Of a DNA stretch of 64,000 nucleotides, positions 48,949-62,265 are shown piece by piece. The stretch covers positions 248,001-312,000 of the forward strand of contig JAFREQ010000103.1 in assembly GCA_025331565.1 (NCBI GenBank), read 5' to 3'. The DNA comes from Holacanthus passer. Its lineage: Eukaryota; Chordata; Actinopteri; Pomacanthidae. The translations under genes and the position numbers were made by a program. Numbering within the stretch: the first letter of the stretch is position 1; every line of letters begins with the position of its first letter. The notes below the pieces were generated by a model. That model had not been told where the DNA came from and made no database searches. It saw only the letters and a list, made by a program, of their open reading frames with translations.

Positions 48949-48999
48949 CAATGACACTCCTGAATTTGCATTTTGGGTGCAAATTCAGGAGTGTCATTG
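48949..48999. repeat. Perfect 22-bp inverted repeat (hairpin), 7-base loop
   Basis: The left arm (48949-48970, starts CAATGACACTCC, ends ATTTGCA) and right arm (48978-48999) are exact reverse complements. The loop is TTTTGGG (48971-48977). The pair ends at a T run on the left (48941-48948) and at C on the right. A transcript of either strand would fold into a mismatch-free stem of small-RNA-duplex length. No known family is recognised. Confidence 0.95.
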
Positions 49000-49729
49000 C
49001 TCTTGTCGGTCAGAAAGTGAATGTTAGCAGAGCCTTCACATCATATCTGGGGTGTAATGTCAGTAAAGTAAAATACATACATTGCTTATGCCATGTGAGT
49101 GCTTCACACAAATCACAGATGGGGGGGTATAATTTCTAAATCACATGAGGTCCCCTATAATTCTAGTATTGTGCCATTAGGGCTACCATAATGTCACAAC
49201 AATAGGTAAATATAGTGAGGTTTATGAAGTGCCTATACATGTTAAAAGGGGAAGGAGTTAAAGTAAATTGTTTCTATCTATCCCCAACTATCTATTTGGA
49301 AATTTGTTTGGTTGATCAGGATACCATCAATTTTAATCCAATATAACCTGTGACACCTTCACAACAAGTCTAAAGAAGGCTTTCTTTGTTATCCTCAGCT
49401 AACAACTCTCTCTCTCTCTCTCTCTCTCAATCGGTCTCTCTTCTCACTCATTCCTCTTTGTTCTCCATTTTCTGCACCTGCTCCTCTCGCTCCTCTCTCT
49501 CGGATGGACGGCGGAAGGCTGCTACATCCCTGATGACTGTCATCATCATCGTCTGTCTGTCCGGCCGGCGTTGACGAGCCAGAAAGGCAGCGAGCCAGAG
49601 CCAGACAGCAGGCCTGTGGAAACAAATACAAACTGCCCCGTGCCCCCCGTTTGCATCCAACTGTCAAGCAAATTTTATGCAAACTTCTAAAATGTCACCA
49701 CAAAAAATAGAATGTGAATTAGGTGTGTT
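49000..49729. other. Gene-free spacer
   Basis: AT-rich, with a CT microsatellite at 49406-49428 and a GC-richer stretch at 49500-49660 without clear motifs. Confidence 0.55.
49406..49428. repeat. CT microsatellite
   Basis: About 11 uninterrupted CT units. Confidence 0.9.
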
Positions 49730-49860
49730 TTCATCACTTTGGTTGGGAGTGAATAAATTGGCTTTATGAATGAATAAAAACACAACCGCTGGCCTGTCAA
49801 TAATTAATGAGTATTGGGCAAGTTGTTATTGCTCAGTTGGGACAGATAATGTTTGTCACC
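49730..49860. promoter_or_regulatory. Candidate conserved noncoding element
   Basis: Complex sequence with TAATTAATGAG at 49801 and GGACAGATAATG near 49840. Short but typical of enhancer cores near developmental genes. Confidence 0.4.
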
Positions 49861-50619
49861 GTTCATGTTTTCATACAACAACTGCAAAATCGCAGTTGAT
49901 ATAGTAATGTCTAAAAATGATACAGACTCACACACTTGGTTGTAAACAGTTTGACATATTTGGAGGTAAACAGAAATCTTTCAACCCACATTTGAGATCA
50001 TTAAAAGCCACTTTTTGATCGAGCAGTGAGGCCTATGCAATCATATGTTTGACAAGCTTGTTTTTATTGCAATTTAACACTTGCTCTTTACATTTTAAAG
50101 CATTTTAGACTTTAAAGAAAACATTCAAATCCTCTGTGGAAATTTGACTGAATATTGCTAATTCAGCTTTTCAGAATTTGCAAACGGTTGAATGGAAACC
50201 CCGCTTGATTCTAAAGTGAAAAGACTTCACATAAACCTGCTCGGGCAGATGTTTGTACAGTATCCATGTGTGTATGTGCGTACTGCTCACTTCCACATGC
50301 AGACTATTTATACGCACACTTTTGCTGATGGACCACATGAGACAGGAGACAGAGGGGTAAACATCAAGCCTCTTCTCTGGTGGTCGTCAATATAACACTC
50401 GTACAGCGACCGTGGAGATTATTAAACATTGTGTTTTAAAGTGTGACACTGTGAGTGATGTAGCGAGGAACAAAGAGAGAAGAGTGAAGGAATGAGGGTG
50501 GGAGAGGGGGGCGAGAGAGGCAGATGAGACTGAAGAGTGGCGGCAGAGGGAGAGAGAGAGAGAGAGAGAGATATTCAGGCATCACTGCTTTTCCTCCAGG
50601 TGTCTTTGGCCTGCATGAT
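49861..50619. other. Gene-free spacer
   Basis: AT-rich, then a G/A-rich tract with a GA microsatellite (50549-50571). No coding evidence. Confidence 0.6.
50549..50571. repeat. GA microsatellite
   Basis: About 11 uninterrupted GA units. Confidence 0.9.
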
Positions 50620-50760
50620 TTCATCTGCGAGGCCATAATAAACTTCCTTAATGAAATAAGTAATTAACATATTATAATTGTGCAGCGGATGATTTTGACA
50701 GAGATCATTTTCCATATCTAATGCTATGCTAATTTAATCTGTTCCCCTCCTCTGCCCGAC
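50620..50760. promoter_or_regulatory. Candidate conserved noncoding element
   Basis: TAATTA at 50661-50666, TATAATTGTG right after it, and ATGCTATGCTAATTTAATCT near 50720. Homeodomain and POU-like cores are dense over 100 bases between a GA repeat and a C-rich tract. Confidence 0.45.
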
Positions 50761-53161
50761 ACGACCCTTTCTGTGATTAAGTTTCATGGCATCTCACTTT
50801 CGCTTTTCCTCACCTCTCCTTCTTGCACCCCCCTCACCCCCACCCCCTTACCCCTCATCCTCTTTCTCTTTCTCCCTTTACTTCCTCTCTCTGTCTCTTC
50901 CTCTCCTTCTGCAGTGATGGATTGACTCCTCGGCAGAGGTTCAGGGCCTTGTTGTTGTGGAGTTGCGGGCGGAGGGACGTGCACAGATGGCGGGGGAACT
51001 GGAGGCTGGGGGTGGAGGGTGGAGGCCTGGATCTGTATGTGTGGTCTGATCTCGCTCCTTCCTCCGCCTCCTCTGCATGGAAAAAAAGGAGAGCATGGAG
51101 CAGGAAGCGTAGGAGGTGGGAGTAACAGCGCTGATTGAAAGACAGCCATGGGCTGGTGATCATGTGGACTTTATGCCTTCATTGTTTTTAGCCCTGAGTT
51201 TAGTAATCTGTATTTATAGTTTGGATGAAGCCAACTGATATCAGAGATGCCATTCCTTTCATTGACAGTATGTTCAGGAAGCCTTTGGGATAAAGAAGAG
51301 GAGAACTCACACTGACGAAAATGAATAAAAAAAGCATCCTAACCTTATATAACACTACACATCTCAATTTGATGTTTTCTTTCTCTTAGTGGTCTTTAGT
51401 GGATTTTTGGCCTTGCATTAAGCCACTTTGTTACAGCAGACTCGAGTCGCTGTTCAATTGTATTTCAGAGATAGAGCTCTGAGTTCAGGCACATGTCATT
51501 AGATCAGTCAAACCATGATGGGCAGAACCAAATTTTTTTTTGCTGTCGTGATCCCCAGTAGATGAATCCAGCTGACTTTGGAGATCCTCTGATTTTTCAA
51601 CAAGCACTAACAACAGTTCAAACCTTGTAACTTATCTGGTGAAATATCTCCACTTTTGAACGGTCTACCATGACATTTGGAACAGTCATTCATGTTCCTC
51701 TCAGGATGAATTGTAATAACTTTGATGATTCACTTACTTTTCATCTACAGCAGCGCCATCATCAGGTCAATTTCAGTTCATCCAATACTTTGGTTTATGA
51801 CCAAATACCTTCAAAATTAATGACAAAATTAATACTAAATAACAAAGTATCAGCACACTTACATGGTAATCATTATACCTGCTAAACATTAGCATGTTTG
51901 CATTGTCATTGTGACCATGCAAGCATGCTGACATTAATGTGTCTGTATGATTGTAGACTGCAGTAGAACTTGAAACTTGAAAAAAGGTTTTCAGATTACA
52001 ACCAGAGGGACTCAATTTCATCAATTTAATTTTATACCAAGAAGGTTTGCATCAACACAAATCATGGCATATGTGCAGGAAATTGTAGAAACAAGAGTCA
52101 AGTTCATAAAAGTTTTCATTGTTCATCTCTGAGAAACGAAAGAGAAATGGAGGGAGGAGGTTCAAGGGGACAGAGGGGTGGATGGGAAGAGTGGGAGGCA
52201 AAGGACGAATGAAATCAGCCAGCTGTGGTTTGATCCATCCCATGTGATGGTAGGACCCCCCCCTCCCCTCTAACTCTTAAACTCTCTCTCCCTCTCGTTC
52301 TTTCACTCTCCCAGTCCCTGAAGTCTCTCTCCCCTGGCTTCTCTGAGCAGAAGGAGGCGCCCACTGGGGGCTCTCCATTTTCTGTCACCCATGAAATGAT
52401 GCGTACAACACAGCCACTACCCCACTGCCTCCACCCTCTTCCCTTTCCCCTAAATCCACAGCACCAGCATATAGACAGGATTATTCCCCAACCTACCCCA
52501 CGCCCCAAAACACACAAACTTCACATATACACCTCCCCTATCTTGTATTCAGTGATGTGGACTGGACCACAGAGGAGCTTCCAGGAGTGTCAGTTCATAA
52601 AGGAAGACAACCTTTCAGTTTCTAATATATTTATTTTGCAAACACACGTGACTGGAACACTGCTTCTGAATGCTTTCCTAAAATCAGTGGTTCAAGTTTC
52701 GTACTGTCACACTTCTAACTTACACTTATGGCATCTTCGTATGCAAGTTCTGTCATGTGCTTACCTCATTACACTTAAATGTACGGTCAGAGCTAAAAGT
52801 GATCTACAGTTTTATTGACACACTTGGCAGGATGACACAGAGAACGTTATGATCTTTGTACCTAGAAACTTTTGGACTCCTGTTATAGAAATAAAGTGTC
52901 TAACAAATGCAATGGTTTACAGTAAGTGATTTCTCTTTAAAAAGATCACTCTATGCTCATGTTCAAAAAGTGGCTCGACAGAGGAATGGTGAGTAGAACA
53001 AACAAAGGGAAAGAAGGGTAAATAATGTATAAGCAGGATTTTGTAAAACAATTTCCCCTATTCTAAGTTGAGCACACAGGAACAACTGAGATGTATAAAT
53101 ATTGTAGTACGCAGAGGCTTTGTCTGCCTGAATACTCAGCGTTCTGTATGGCTGTGCACTG

Positions 53162-53206
53162 GTGTGTGTGTGTGTGTGTGTCTGAGAGAGAGAGAGAGAG
53201 AGAGAG
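53162..53206. repeat. Compound TG/GA microsatellite
   Basis: (TG)10 followed directly by (GA)12. Confidence 0.95.
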
Positions 53207-55286
53207 CGAGGTCAGGTGGGGCAAACAGAGGATGAGTAATGTGAAAGAGCTCTGATGCGAACATGGCCAGTAACAATGAATGAGTGACAGGCCACATGCC
53301 ACTGGGTAATGAGAGGTTCACACCTGCGTGTTACCCCTACCTTTCTCATTCCAGGAGACCCCTCACACACACACATAAACACACACACACAAACATACAC
53401 ATATAGACATAACACCACCAACCCCCCCGACCTGCCGCCGCCTCAACCCCGGAGCGCACAATGAAGGTTAAAACCTTCCTCAATGACAACTCCTCCACTG
53501 TGCCTGGGACATGGCGGTAATAACAAGGCAACAGTAAACATGTAGTCAAGCACCAGTGATGCAGCCACCCTTTGGGCCAATCAGTAACTTTGTTATACAA
53601 ATACGAAAAGGTCAAAGTTGCAAGTTACAAGATGCAAATTGTATTTTCTTTTTGACGTACTATAGATCGTGTTCTTAATTGCTTGACTGATAGATAGCCC
53701 ACCCTTTGGGCCAAAGTGTAAGAATAAGGATGTGTGCAACAAATGATAGGCCAGTCAACCTCGCAGTGTTTAAATTTGTGATTAGTGTTTTCATTGATTT
53801 TCATCTGACACACAGTGCAGTTCATAGAAGAACAAACAAACAACATTCTTCCTTCCGCCCACTCGGAATAGATGCTATAACTGTCATCGGTAAAACAATG
53901 CTGCAGCATGGTTAGCTGAGACATGGGTGAGGTGAAGCACCAGAGCACCTTTTCAAAAGTAAAATGTTAACACAGTGTGAGTACAGTATGTGCTGCCATT
54001 GTACAGCACAATCTGAAACAGTAACCATCCTCACACATGCACTTGAAAAACAACCAAAGAAAGTTGTTCCTCACCTCGTCAGGTGATTTCAAGTGACTCT
54101 AAGCAATGTGAAGCAGTTCACGATAAAACAGGAAAATAGAAATGGCCCCTCTCAAGATCAGGGAGTATTTCCTCTAAGAACGTGTCAAGCTGAGCACATG
54201 CCGTATTTTCCCTTCTTTGAAATATCTTCCTGCCACACAAACGACCTTTTCAAACAACAGGTGCTCAAATAAAAAACAGCTGTAAAAAACGAAATTGATC
54301 ACGTCTGTTTCTACGTCTCGCTCCCTCTCTTTCTCTATCACGGCGACCTCTTCTCTCCGTCTCTGAGACAGTGGTGTCGCTGGGACCAAATGGTAATCGA
54401 GGGCTGTCACCTCAGTCAAAGGAAAACATTATCCAGCAAGTCACTTTGTGCACCTCAAGGACGAGAGCGAGACAGCGTGTGAGAGAGAAAAATGGACCGT
54501 GCATGTCTCTCAGTGGAATTCAACTCTGTTTAGCAGGCTTTATTTGCATGAAAAGGCACCAATAATGTGCCACTCAAAACAATCAATACTAGAGTGGCAA
54601 ACTTGTATAATATAATAATCAGACAAGTGGTAAATATTAGGCATTATAAAACAAGTCATAAGCACATTATTAAAGTGTTTAAAGGATGTAAAAAAATGAA
54701 CAATGACTATTTACTTTGACAACACTGGCATACAAGTCATCTTTTGTTTGTTCCTGTAATCAACAAACAACAGAATATGACTGTTATTCGTCATTACAGC
54801 TGCCACATATCGTAGCAGCATGCAACTTCAAATGTTGGCAAACAAGTAATTGATTTCAAAATATATATATAATTTGTGGCTGCACATGAAACCTAAATAT
54901 CATTTTAACCTTTCTTTTCCTTTCCTTCCACCCCCCCTCACCCCACACCCAAAACCATCTCTCAGCGTGTCTTTCCACTTCTGTCTCACTATTTCTCTTT
55001 GGCTCGGCTCTGATGTTCATAGGGAGATCTCAACATCCCTAAATCATCATCAGAATGAGAAAGTAGTCCCAGAGCTAATGCAATGCAGATATGTTGTCTT
55101 TTGTGTCGGAATATGAGAAAAGGAATTTATGTGAGGCGCTCGGTGAGTCAGAATTCATTTCTTGCTCGAGCTTTTGCCCTGCAGTCAAATGTAAACTGAC
55201 TGCAGACTCAGCTGGCTGACTGAGTGAGGACACACACAGACATGTGCGCGCGCCCAACACGCACACACAGCCAGGCACACTCACAC

Positions 55287-55313
55287 TCACACACACACAC
55301 ACACACACACACA
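55287..55313. repeat. CA microsatellite
   Basis: About 13 uninterrupted units, preceded by imperfect CA. Confidence 0.92.
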
Positions 55314-55587
55314 GAGTGAGAGGCACGCAAACTCATCCCACTCAATAAACACGCATGGACTCCCTCAACACTCAGCAAATCCATACACTCATGTTCACCC
55401 CAATAGAGTGTGTCTGTGTGCTCAGAGTGGCCTCTTCATCCTTGAGTGACAGGTGTACATGGGTGACACAATGGCCGCCAATATTGTCCAGCGCCCATGA
55501 TAACAATGGCCAGTCTCCAGGGAAATGCGAAGCCTCGCAGTCGCCGGCCGTCAGACATGAAAAGAGAATATTTCAGGTGGCGGTGGG

Positions 55588-55611
55588 AAAAAAAAAAAAA
55601 AAAAAAAAAAA
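55588..55611. repeat. A24 homopolymer
   Basis: Twenty-four consecutive A. No retroposon body is recognisable upstream. Confidence 0.95.
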
Positions 55612-57989
55612 CATTTTGAGGGTTTGTGCTAATCAACATTGCCGGCAGCAAGCGCTTTGATAGGGAAAATGGAATCTGATCCTTGATTATAATATAGGGC
55701 ACAATCTGAAACAGCTCTAACACACATGGAGCCAGAATAAGCAGGCTGAAAAACCAAGAACATGGGTTCTCCTTGACCATTAGATACATTGTGGTTATTA
55801 TTTTCTACATCTGAGGAATAAACATGAGTACTCCACCGGAAGCAATGCAGCTTAACTGTACACCTATTAAACATCTGTTTGTAGAATACACATTGATTGT
55901 TGATTTTGTAGAACACACGTGCAAAGCGAACATAATGAGGTGAATAGCAACAATGGACAGGTCTCGTTTCAAACAATATGATGCTGTTCAAGATTGTGCT
56001 GAAGCATAGCCTGGATGAACCTCACTGATGATCAAGACTGCTAAAAGGGACAGCTAACAATCTGTGGGTGTTTGTGTGTAATGTGTGTGAGGGAGACCGA
56101 CAGAGAGACAGGGGGAGAGAAAGAGAGAGGGAGACAGAGAGTGATGTACTCTTATCAGTCTTCCCAGTCCTCAGCAGCAGCAGATAAACAGAAGTGTGAA
56201 GGGCAGTTGCGCTGCAGGGGGCTGATTGACATGGCTGGCGCCCAAAGAATTACACACACACACTCACACACACACGCCACACATTTGCCTTTTGCTGTCT
56301 TCGCTTGTGCAAATATCCACAAATGCATCATCTACTGACTGTAAGTAGCACATTCAGTACTACTGCTGTCCAAAAGAAAAAATACTGGACTGAATGTATT
56401 ATTTGGAAGAATTAGTTTAATTTCAATCAATCCAACAATAATATATCATTGGCCAGTTGCCTGTGGTCTATTGGTGTGAATACTACAAACAAAGGAGACT
56501 GTAATTTAGACCAACTTCTTGCCTTGTGAACCCATAAATATAGGAATGTTTACCTGCAACCCCTAAAGAAAAGTTATGAACTTAGTGTGGACATCATTGG
56601 TGAACTATTCAAACAGAGAGTGAGTTTTCTTTTAGCGATTCTTTTATCTGAACGTTTTTTAGAGGCTCTGAAGAAAAAAGAAAAAAGTTATCAAAGAGTC
56701 ATAAAAAACATGGAACGTTTCTTTCTTATCCCTTTAATTATATTGTGACTTATCTTATCTCGGGACACACTGGGGGGTCCCGATCCAAGGTTGGGAGTCA
56801 CTGATCTTGACAGTCCTTTGCAAAACAGAAGCAAAATTTTCCATTATTTTTCAGAATACTGGCCATTTACTTCTGCAACCACCTCCCATCGCCAGAACAT
56901 CTCTTTTTTAACTCCTCATGCTTTAAAAGAGCAGCATCCTCTTCTTGTTTTGTCATCTAGCAGTAGGTTTCCTACAAATTTGGAGTCAGTTGCAAACGTT
57001 AAAAGCAGCACTGAGGCCGAGTGAAACCACCAGGGTCTTGTTTATCTATGGTTGTCATAGAAATATCTCAAAATCAATGCCCTCATGCTTTATTTATGTT
57101 AAAACGTGACACATAAATTACATGTACATGTATATGTGATGTATTGCAAATGAAATAAATCATTTAAATACAGGCTAATTCAAGCTGCACTATGTGTGTG
57201 TATGAGCAACACTACCTCAGTACCAGCAGCTGAAAGCAAATAGGGGATTAAAGCGGAGGGGAAGAAAAAAGAACTGGCCCATGTCTCAGGGAGGACAGGG
57301 GAGAATGGAAATGACTGGGAGAGTCTTGATGGACAGCCAGAGTGCACCTTGTATGTGTGTATTTTTTTAATACATGTGTTTGGTGTGCAGAATGCATGTG
57401 CATTATACACCTTTACATGCGCCACCTGCGTATGTTCAGCATGCTTATGCATATTGGTTTGCATTTATGAGCCTGTGTGTGTGTGCATGGTTAGGTTTGT
57501 GTGTGTGTTTGTGTGTGTGTGTGTGTTTCAGCGTGTTAGCAGATGATTGAGCAGGCATGCCCCGTGGCTCCATGCTGTTCCACACCAAACAGTGAAACCA
57601 ATACCTTTTTGTCGCTGATAAAACTGGATGGCCAGAGATAGGCATGCATATTATCACTCACAAACATGTACACATGCACACACACACTCTCTGCTCAGTG
57701 AGAGCTACTGTGTGTGTGTGTGTGTGCATGTACTGGGCTTACAGGGGTTTGCTTTGTGTGTGTTATCTGTGCGTGTGTGTGAGTAATTCACTCCTACAAA
57801 GACACCATACACTCTCCCTCCTACTCTTTCCACTACCCCAGAGACAAAGTCCCAATTTCTCCACTGCCTGCAGTCAGACAGAAAGACGAGAGGGGGGGCT
57901 GCAAGAGAGAGGGGAGGGAAAAGAGTAAGAGCGGGAGAGTAAGGAGAGGTAGCGAAAAGAAAACCCAGATGCTATCAGCCCTCAGAGAG

Positions 57990-58520
57990 TCACCAGGGTC
58001 ATTGTCATGTGTCAGTCAGTGTAACACAACTCTCCCTGATAAGCTGGCCGATTGCGGCGATTGGCCGCGATGGGTGACAGTGCGATACCGTTCGGTGCCT
58101 GCGCTCCTGACGTGACACGAAATTAACCCCCAGCGCTTTGCCGATAAACATCTAAAATGGTTTCGGGACCCCAGGGGCTAATGGGAAGAGACGGGAAGCT
58201 ATCAAAATATCAAATGTGCGTGACAAGCGGCACAAGGACCAGGTCTGTCAAACACTCGCCTCTCCGAGTGTGATTTAACTCCGTGTCTCCCGCAAAGCCT
58301 GGCAGCAAAGCGCCGAGAAATTAGCCACACGTTGCCTCTGTCTGTATGCAGCGAAGTCATATTTTAATAGACATATTTATTTAGACAAACTGATGTGGGG
58401 TTCCGGGTTTTAATTAGGTAAACAGCTCGTTGGGAGGAATCAATGGTGATCCGTTAATGAAGGTCGGCCCAGGCTAATAGCTGAGGCCACTCCTGTCTCA
58501 CAGCGTTGAAATTATCATGA
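57990..58520. promoter_or_regulatory. Candidate conserved noncoding element, long and CpG-rich
   Basis: About 500 bases, the longest stretch in the desert without low complexity and with many CpGs (densest 58040-58330). Motifs: inverted CCAAT box ATTGG (58060-58064), CGATAAACATC near 58142, ATATTTATTTAGAC near 58373, TAATTA (58411-58416) next to a forkhead-type GTAAACA (58418-58424), and GTTAATGAAGG near 58453. Best enhancer candidate in the window. No start codon with coding potential and no splice-site pair, so an exon is unlikely. Confidence 0.5.
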
Positions 58521-58689
58521 AAAGGAGTGAATGCAGCCATCTTTTTCTGTCCAGGTAACAGATAGATTTATCTTGAGTAGAGTGTGTACTGTGTGTACCT
58601 TTGTGTATGTGTGTTTTTTGGGTTCATGTCCTTGGTGGCACGTTTGAAGGACGGGAGAGCAAGTAGTAGCGGACAGAGAGGCCTGAATA

Positions 58690-58713
58690 TGTGTGTGTGT
58701 GTGTGTGTGTGTG
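58690..58713. repeat. GT microsatellite
   Basis: About 12 uninterrupted units. Confidence 0.93.
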
Positions 58714-60106
58714 CATGCGTGTGTATGTGTCATGTGTCTCACCTGGGTGACATGTGAAGGTGATGGTGTCACCGGTGTCCCTGTCGTCTGAGGGCATGTC
58801 TCCGACTGCTCTGACACCAGCCTGACTGACTTATGATCAGGATTTATCATCTTGATTTATGATGAGCCCGGTTTGTCCCTCTCACAGCCAGGAAGAGGGG
58901 AGGCACGCCTTGTGTGTGTGTAGTGTACGTGTGTGTGTGTGTTTGAGGAAGCTTGTGAGCTGGCCTGGGTGCATGAATCAGAAGCCCCCCGCACAAATTT
59001 TACATTTTAGCAAGCCATTAATATCATTATCACCAAGTTCACCTGTTTCAATAATCCAGACAGCAGAAAGAAAACTGTGACTCTGGAAAGTGAGTCTCCC
59101 TCAGCAACTAGGAGGCACTGTTCTTTGTTTGAACTACATCCTGTGTGAATGTCTGTCACATTGAATACGAGGCAAGGTGTTGCAGGAAGTGAAAATGATG
59201 CTCCGGTGTCTCCCCAGATAAATAACAGTTCCAAAACATATTTTAGGACTGAGTGCTAATTGACATAACTTATTAAAATGTTTCAAAACTGTGAACACAA
59301 GGCCTGGATAGAGCCTGCAATGCATGCAGCGTGTCACCAAGCTATGAGTCATTTTCCCTTCATATTGTGCTGTAACAGGCAAGCAGAGTCTTGACTACTA
59401 AATGCCAGGCGCAGGGACATGGGGGCTATTTAGTAAACATCTTTCAATTCCATGCCAGCCGGCCGGCCGAGCAGCCAGGCAGCCTCTTAGCTTCTACCCC
59501 TATGTTGGGATGCAGAGAAACAGGCCGTCTGCAGACCCAGGGGATGGTGGGATGAGAGGGGAAAGAAAAGGAGGAGGAGGGGGTAGAAGAGACAGAGGAA
59601 GAGAGAAGGAGGGCACTGGAACACATCCACAGATTAACCCTCATGGAGGAGATGGAAAATAGAGCGGAACTGAACATACGTGTGTGTGTGTGTGTAGAGA
59701 GAGAGAAGGGGGTGAACTGCGACATTCAGAAACGTCTGGGCAACACAACACTGAGGTGCCCATTTTATGTCTCTGCCATGCAGTGGACATCAACAAAAAA
59801 GCAACACCTTTAATTCTTCAATGCGACCCTCTACCCTTCCGTCTCGCCCTCCCTGCATGCCTCCTCCCCTCCAACAGCCACGGCTAATCCTCTCCTTCAC
59901 ACTCCCAAATAAAAGCAGCAGAGAAGGGAGGATGGGGCAGGAATGGGGGTTAGGGTGAAGAAGGGGTCCCTTGTCGCTTTGTGCCAAGCCTTCATCCATA
60001 AATACGGTATAGAGTTCAGCCTGATAGAGAGGCATTGTTTGAATGACAGGAACATGTGTCTCTGTGTGTATTCGCCACTTTGCATGGCCAAAAATGTGTT
60101 CACACC

Positions 60107-60330
60107 GACATGTGTGGGGACAGAAATCCAGTACCCATAGGGTTAAGATTATATTTTAGGGTTCAGACTTAAGACAGGGTTTAGGTTTGGATTGTAAATA
60201 GATTAAGGTTAAGGTCAGGGTTGGGGTTAAGCATGTAGTGGTTACGGTTAAGCCTCCAGAGAAAGAATGGAAGTTAGCACAATGTACCCATGAGTATACA
60301 GTGGCAGTACGAGTTTGTGTGTGAGTACCC
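60107..60330. repeat. Degenerate GGGTTA/GGTTAAG block with fish-type flanks
   Basis: TGTGGGGACAGAAATCC, then ACCCATAGGGTTAAG, then scattered GGTTAAG, GGGTT and GGTTTAGG units to about 60255. The context GTGGGGACA...GTACCCA recurs as an interspersed repeat in fish. It is only superficially telomere-like. Confidence 0.45.
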
Positions 60331-61008
60331 TTGCAAACAGAGTTTCACATTCGTTCATGAGGTAAACATGTCCACAGAAGTGTACACACCTGTACCTTGG
60401 GATCAAACCAATTCCCACTACCTCATCTCTTCACTGTTGGCGAGATACATATGTGAACTTTAGTATTCTTTGGAGTTAAAGGATTTTGTCCTTTGTACGT
60501 TGATTTGCACTGTGGCCTGCTACATAATCTGTGTCTGGGTTGGTGTTGTGTTTAAGTGTTGTTATTGCTTGACATACTGTGTTGTAAACAAAGCATGGAT
60601 CATTACAACTTAACATTATAACATAGATTATTATAACTCACGCAGTGTATGCTAAACTTAGTATGGATCATGCTGTAATTTAACACAGTGTGCAATAGAG
60701 TGTAAGTACAGAGTACACCACCTAAACATAGTTTAACATGCAGCGGACTATCACTTACAACACTGTTGACTTGAGATAAAAAGACCATTTTTGCAGTTAC
60801 AAGAAAAAAAAGTATAGTAATGAGAAACCTCTCATTACAAGTCATTATAACTATTATTTGGGAAATCAGCTTTGCTATAGGGTTTTTAATAGTATGGAGA
60901 CCTGAAGAATTGTGTTGCTTGTGTGAGAACAAAGTGATCTTCTAGATGTCATATTATTCCTGATAGCACAGCATGTTCTGACATATTTTGTAATCTGACC
61001 TTTAACCC

Positions 61009-61031
61009 TTTTTTTTTTTTTTTTTTTTTTT
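61009..61031. repeat. T23 homopolymer
   Basis: Twenty-three consecutive T followed by AAAACCC. Confidence 0.95.
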
Positions 61032-62230
61032 AAAACCCTTTCTTTAAATAAGCATATAATTACAATCACATTCATCATGACTGTCTTTGTATTTTTGGTC
61101 CTTGTATCTAAAACAAACAAAAGGCTGTCACTGCTGTATAAACTATAAATAAATATCTAAATATTGCTTTAGGACATTACAGCAGTGGCCAAAACATGAT
61201 GGGACCAGCACACAGTAGTAATACTGAACACAGCCAACATACACTGTCAAGGATTGTGTGACTGTATCAGACTACATCCATGCCTTAAGACCAGAATTGT
61301 TGTTGATTCTTATTAAAATAAACGTGGGAAAATCCTATTAAATTCAATCCAATTTTGTATTTAACAACTTTAAAGTATACATTACAAACATTACATAGGA
61401 CGTGACTTGGCATTAATAACATGTGAAAAGTTGAAAAAACATCTAGTTTATAGGAACTGTTTTTAATATAATATATAAGCAAATAACCACGGCTACATCT
61501 TTACACAGGTTATTGCATTATCTGGCTGTAATCAAATTATCTTTTGCTCCATTGTTCAGAATTGACATGAAGGGTTTATTCATCCTCATACACCACTATG
61601 TCTCCAAACATAGTGAATGTTTCCTTGCCTTTGATATAATGCTAGTGCTAGCATTGTACATCACATGTTCCCCCGCTGTGGTGAAAGCTGCCCCGTGTGT
61701 GTGTGTGCATGTACGCTCCCTGTATCTGTAGTTGTGGAAACAGAGCGGGCTGTACAGATCCAGATACACAGTCAGATACACAGGGGAATAGCTGTGAGTG
61801 AGTACTGTTGGTTTGTTTGACAGGGACCTCTTACCCCTGTCTCTCTCACCTCAGATAGAGAGAGACAAATACACTGGGATGGCAGATAGAGGCAGATAGA
61901 AGACGAGTGAAAGGGAGAGCAGAGAGCAGAGAGAGAAAAACATAAAGATAGACCACGAGGTGTTGAAGACGGGCCTGGGGAATAGGAGGCGTAGCATAAA
62001 GGAGCAGGAGCAAAGCGCCAAAGGAGGGGCGACAATAAAAGGGTTGGGGAGAGAAGGAGAGAATTAAGGGAGGAGAGGAGTTAGAGAGAAAGGGAGGGGA
62101 AAGGGAGAGATAAGGAGAGAGAGAAAGCTTGGCACTGCACCGGGTAGTGGAGGGTTTATTATTCTCTGTAGCACTCAATCAAACGCCGGCCCTCTGAACA
62201 GAGAGCAATGCTGGCGAATCATCCTGGGGG

Positions 62231-62265
62231 CTTTCTCTCTCTCTCTCTCTCTCTCCCTCTCTCTT
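62231..62265. repeat. CT microsatellite
   Basis: (CT)n with one CCC interruption, within a longer pyrimidine tract to about 62315. Confidence 0.9.

Larger units (their letters stand above)
50761..57989. other. Gene-free, microsatellite-rich interval
   Basis: C-rich and G-rich tracts at 50820-51120 and 52140-52460, a TG/GA compound repeat (53162-53206), a CA repeat (55287-55313), an A24 run (55588-55611), GA near 56100-56140, and GT repeats at 57475-57530 and 57709-57727. Near 56760-56810, GGGGGTCCCGATCC followed by TTGGGAGTCACTGAT resembles the end of a fish DNA element, but no partner end is visible. No coding evidence. Confidence 0.6.

Noticed and set aside
60138..60255. Interstitial telomere array
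   Set aside because: Units are degenerate GGTTAAG/GGGTT with irregular spacing, and the flanks match an ordinary fish interspersed repeat.
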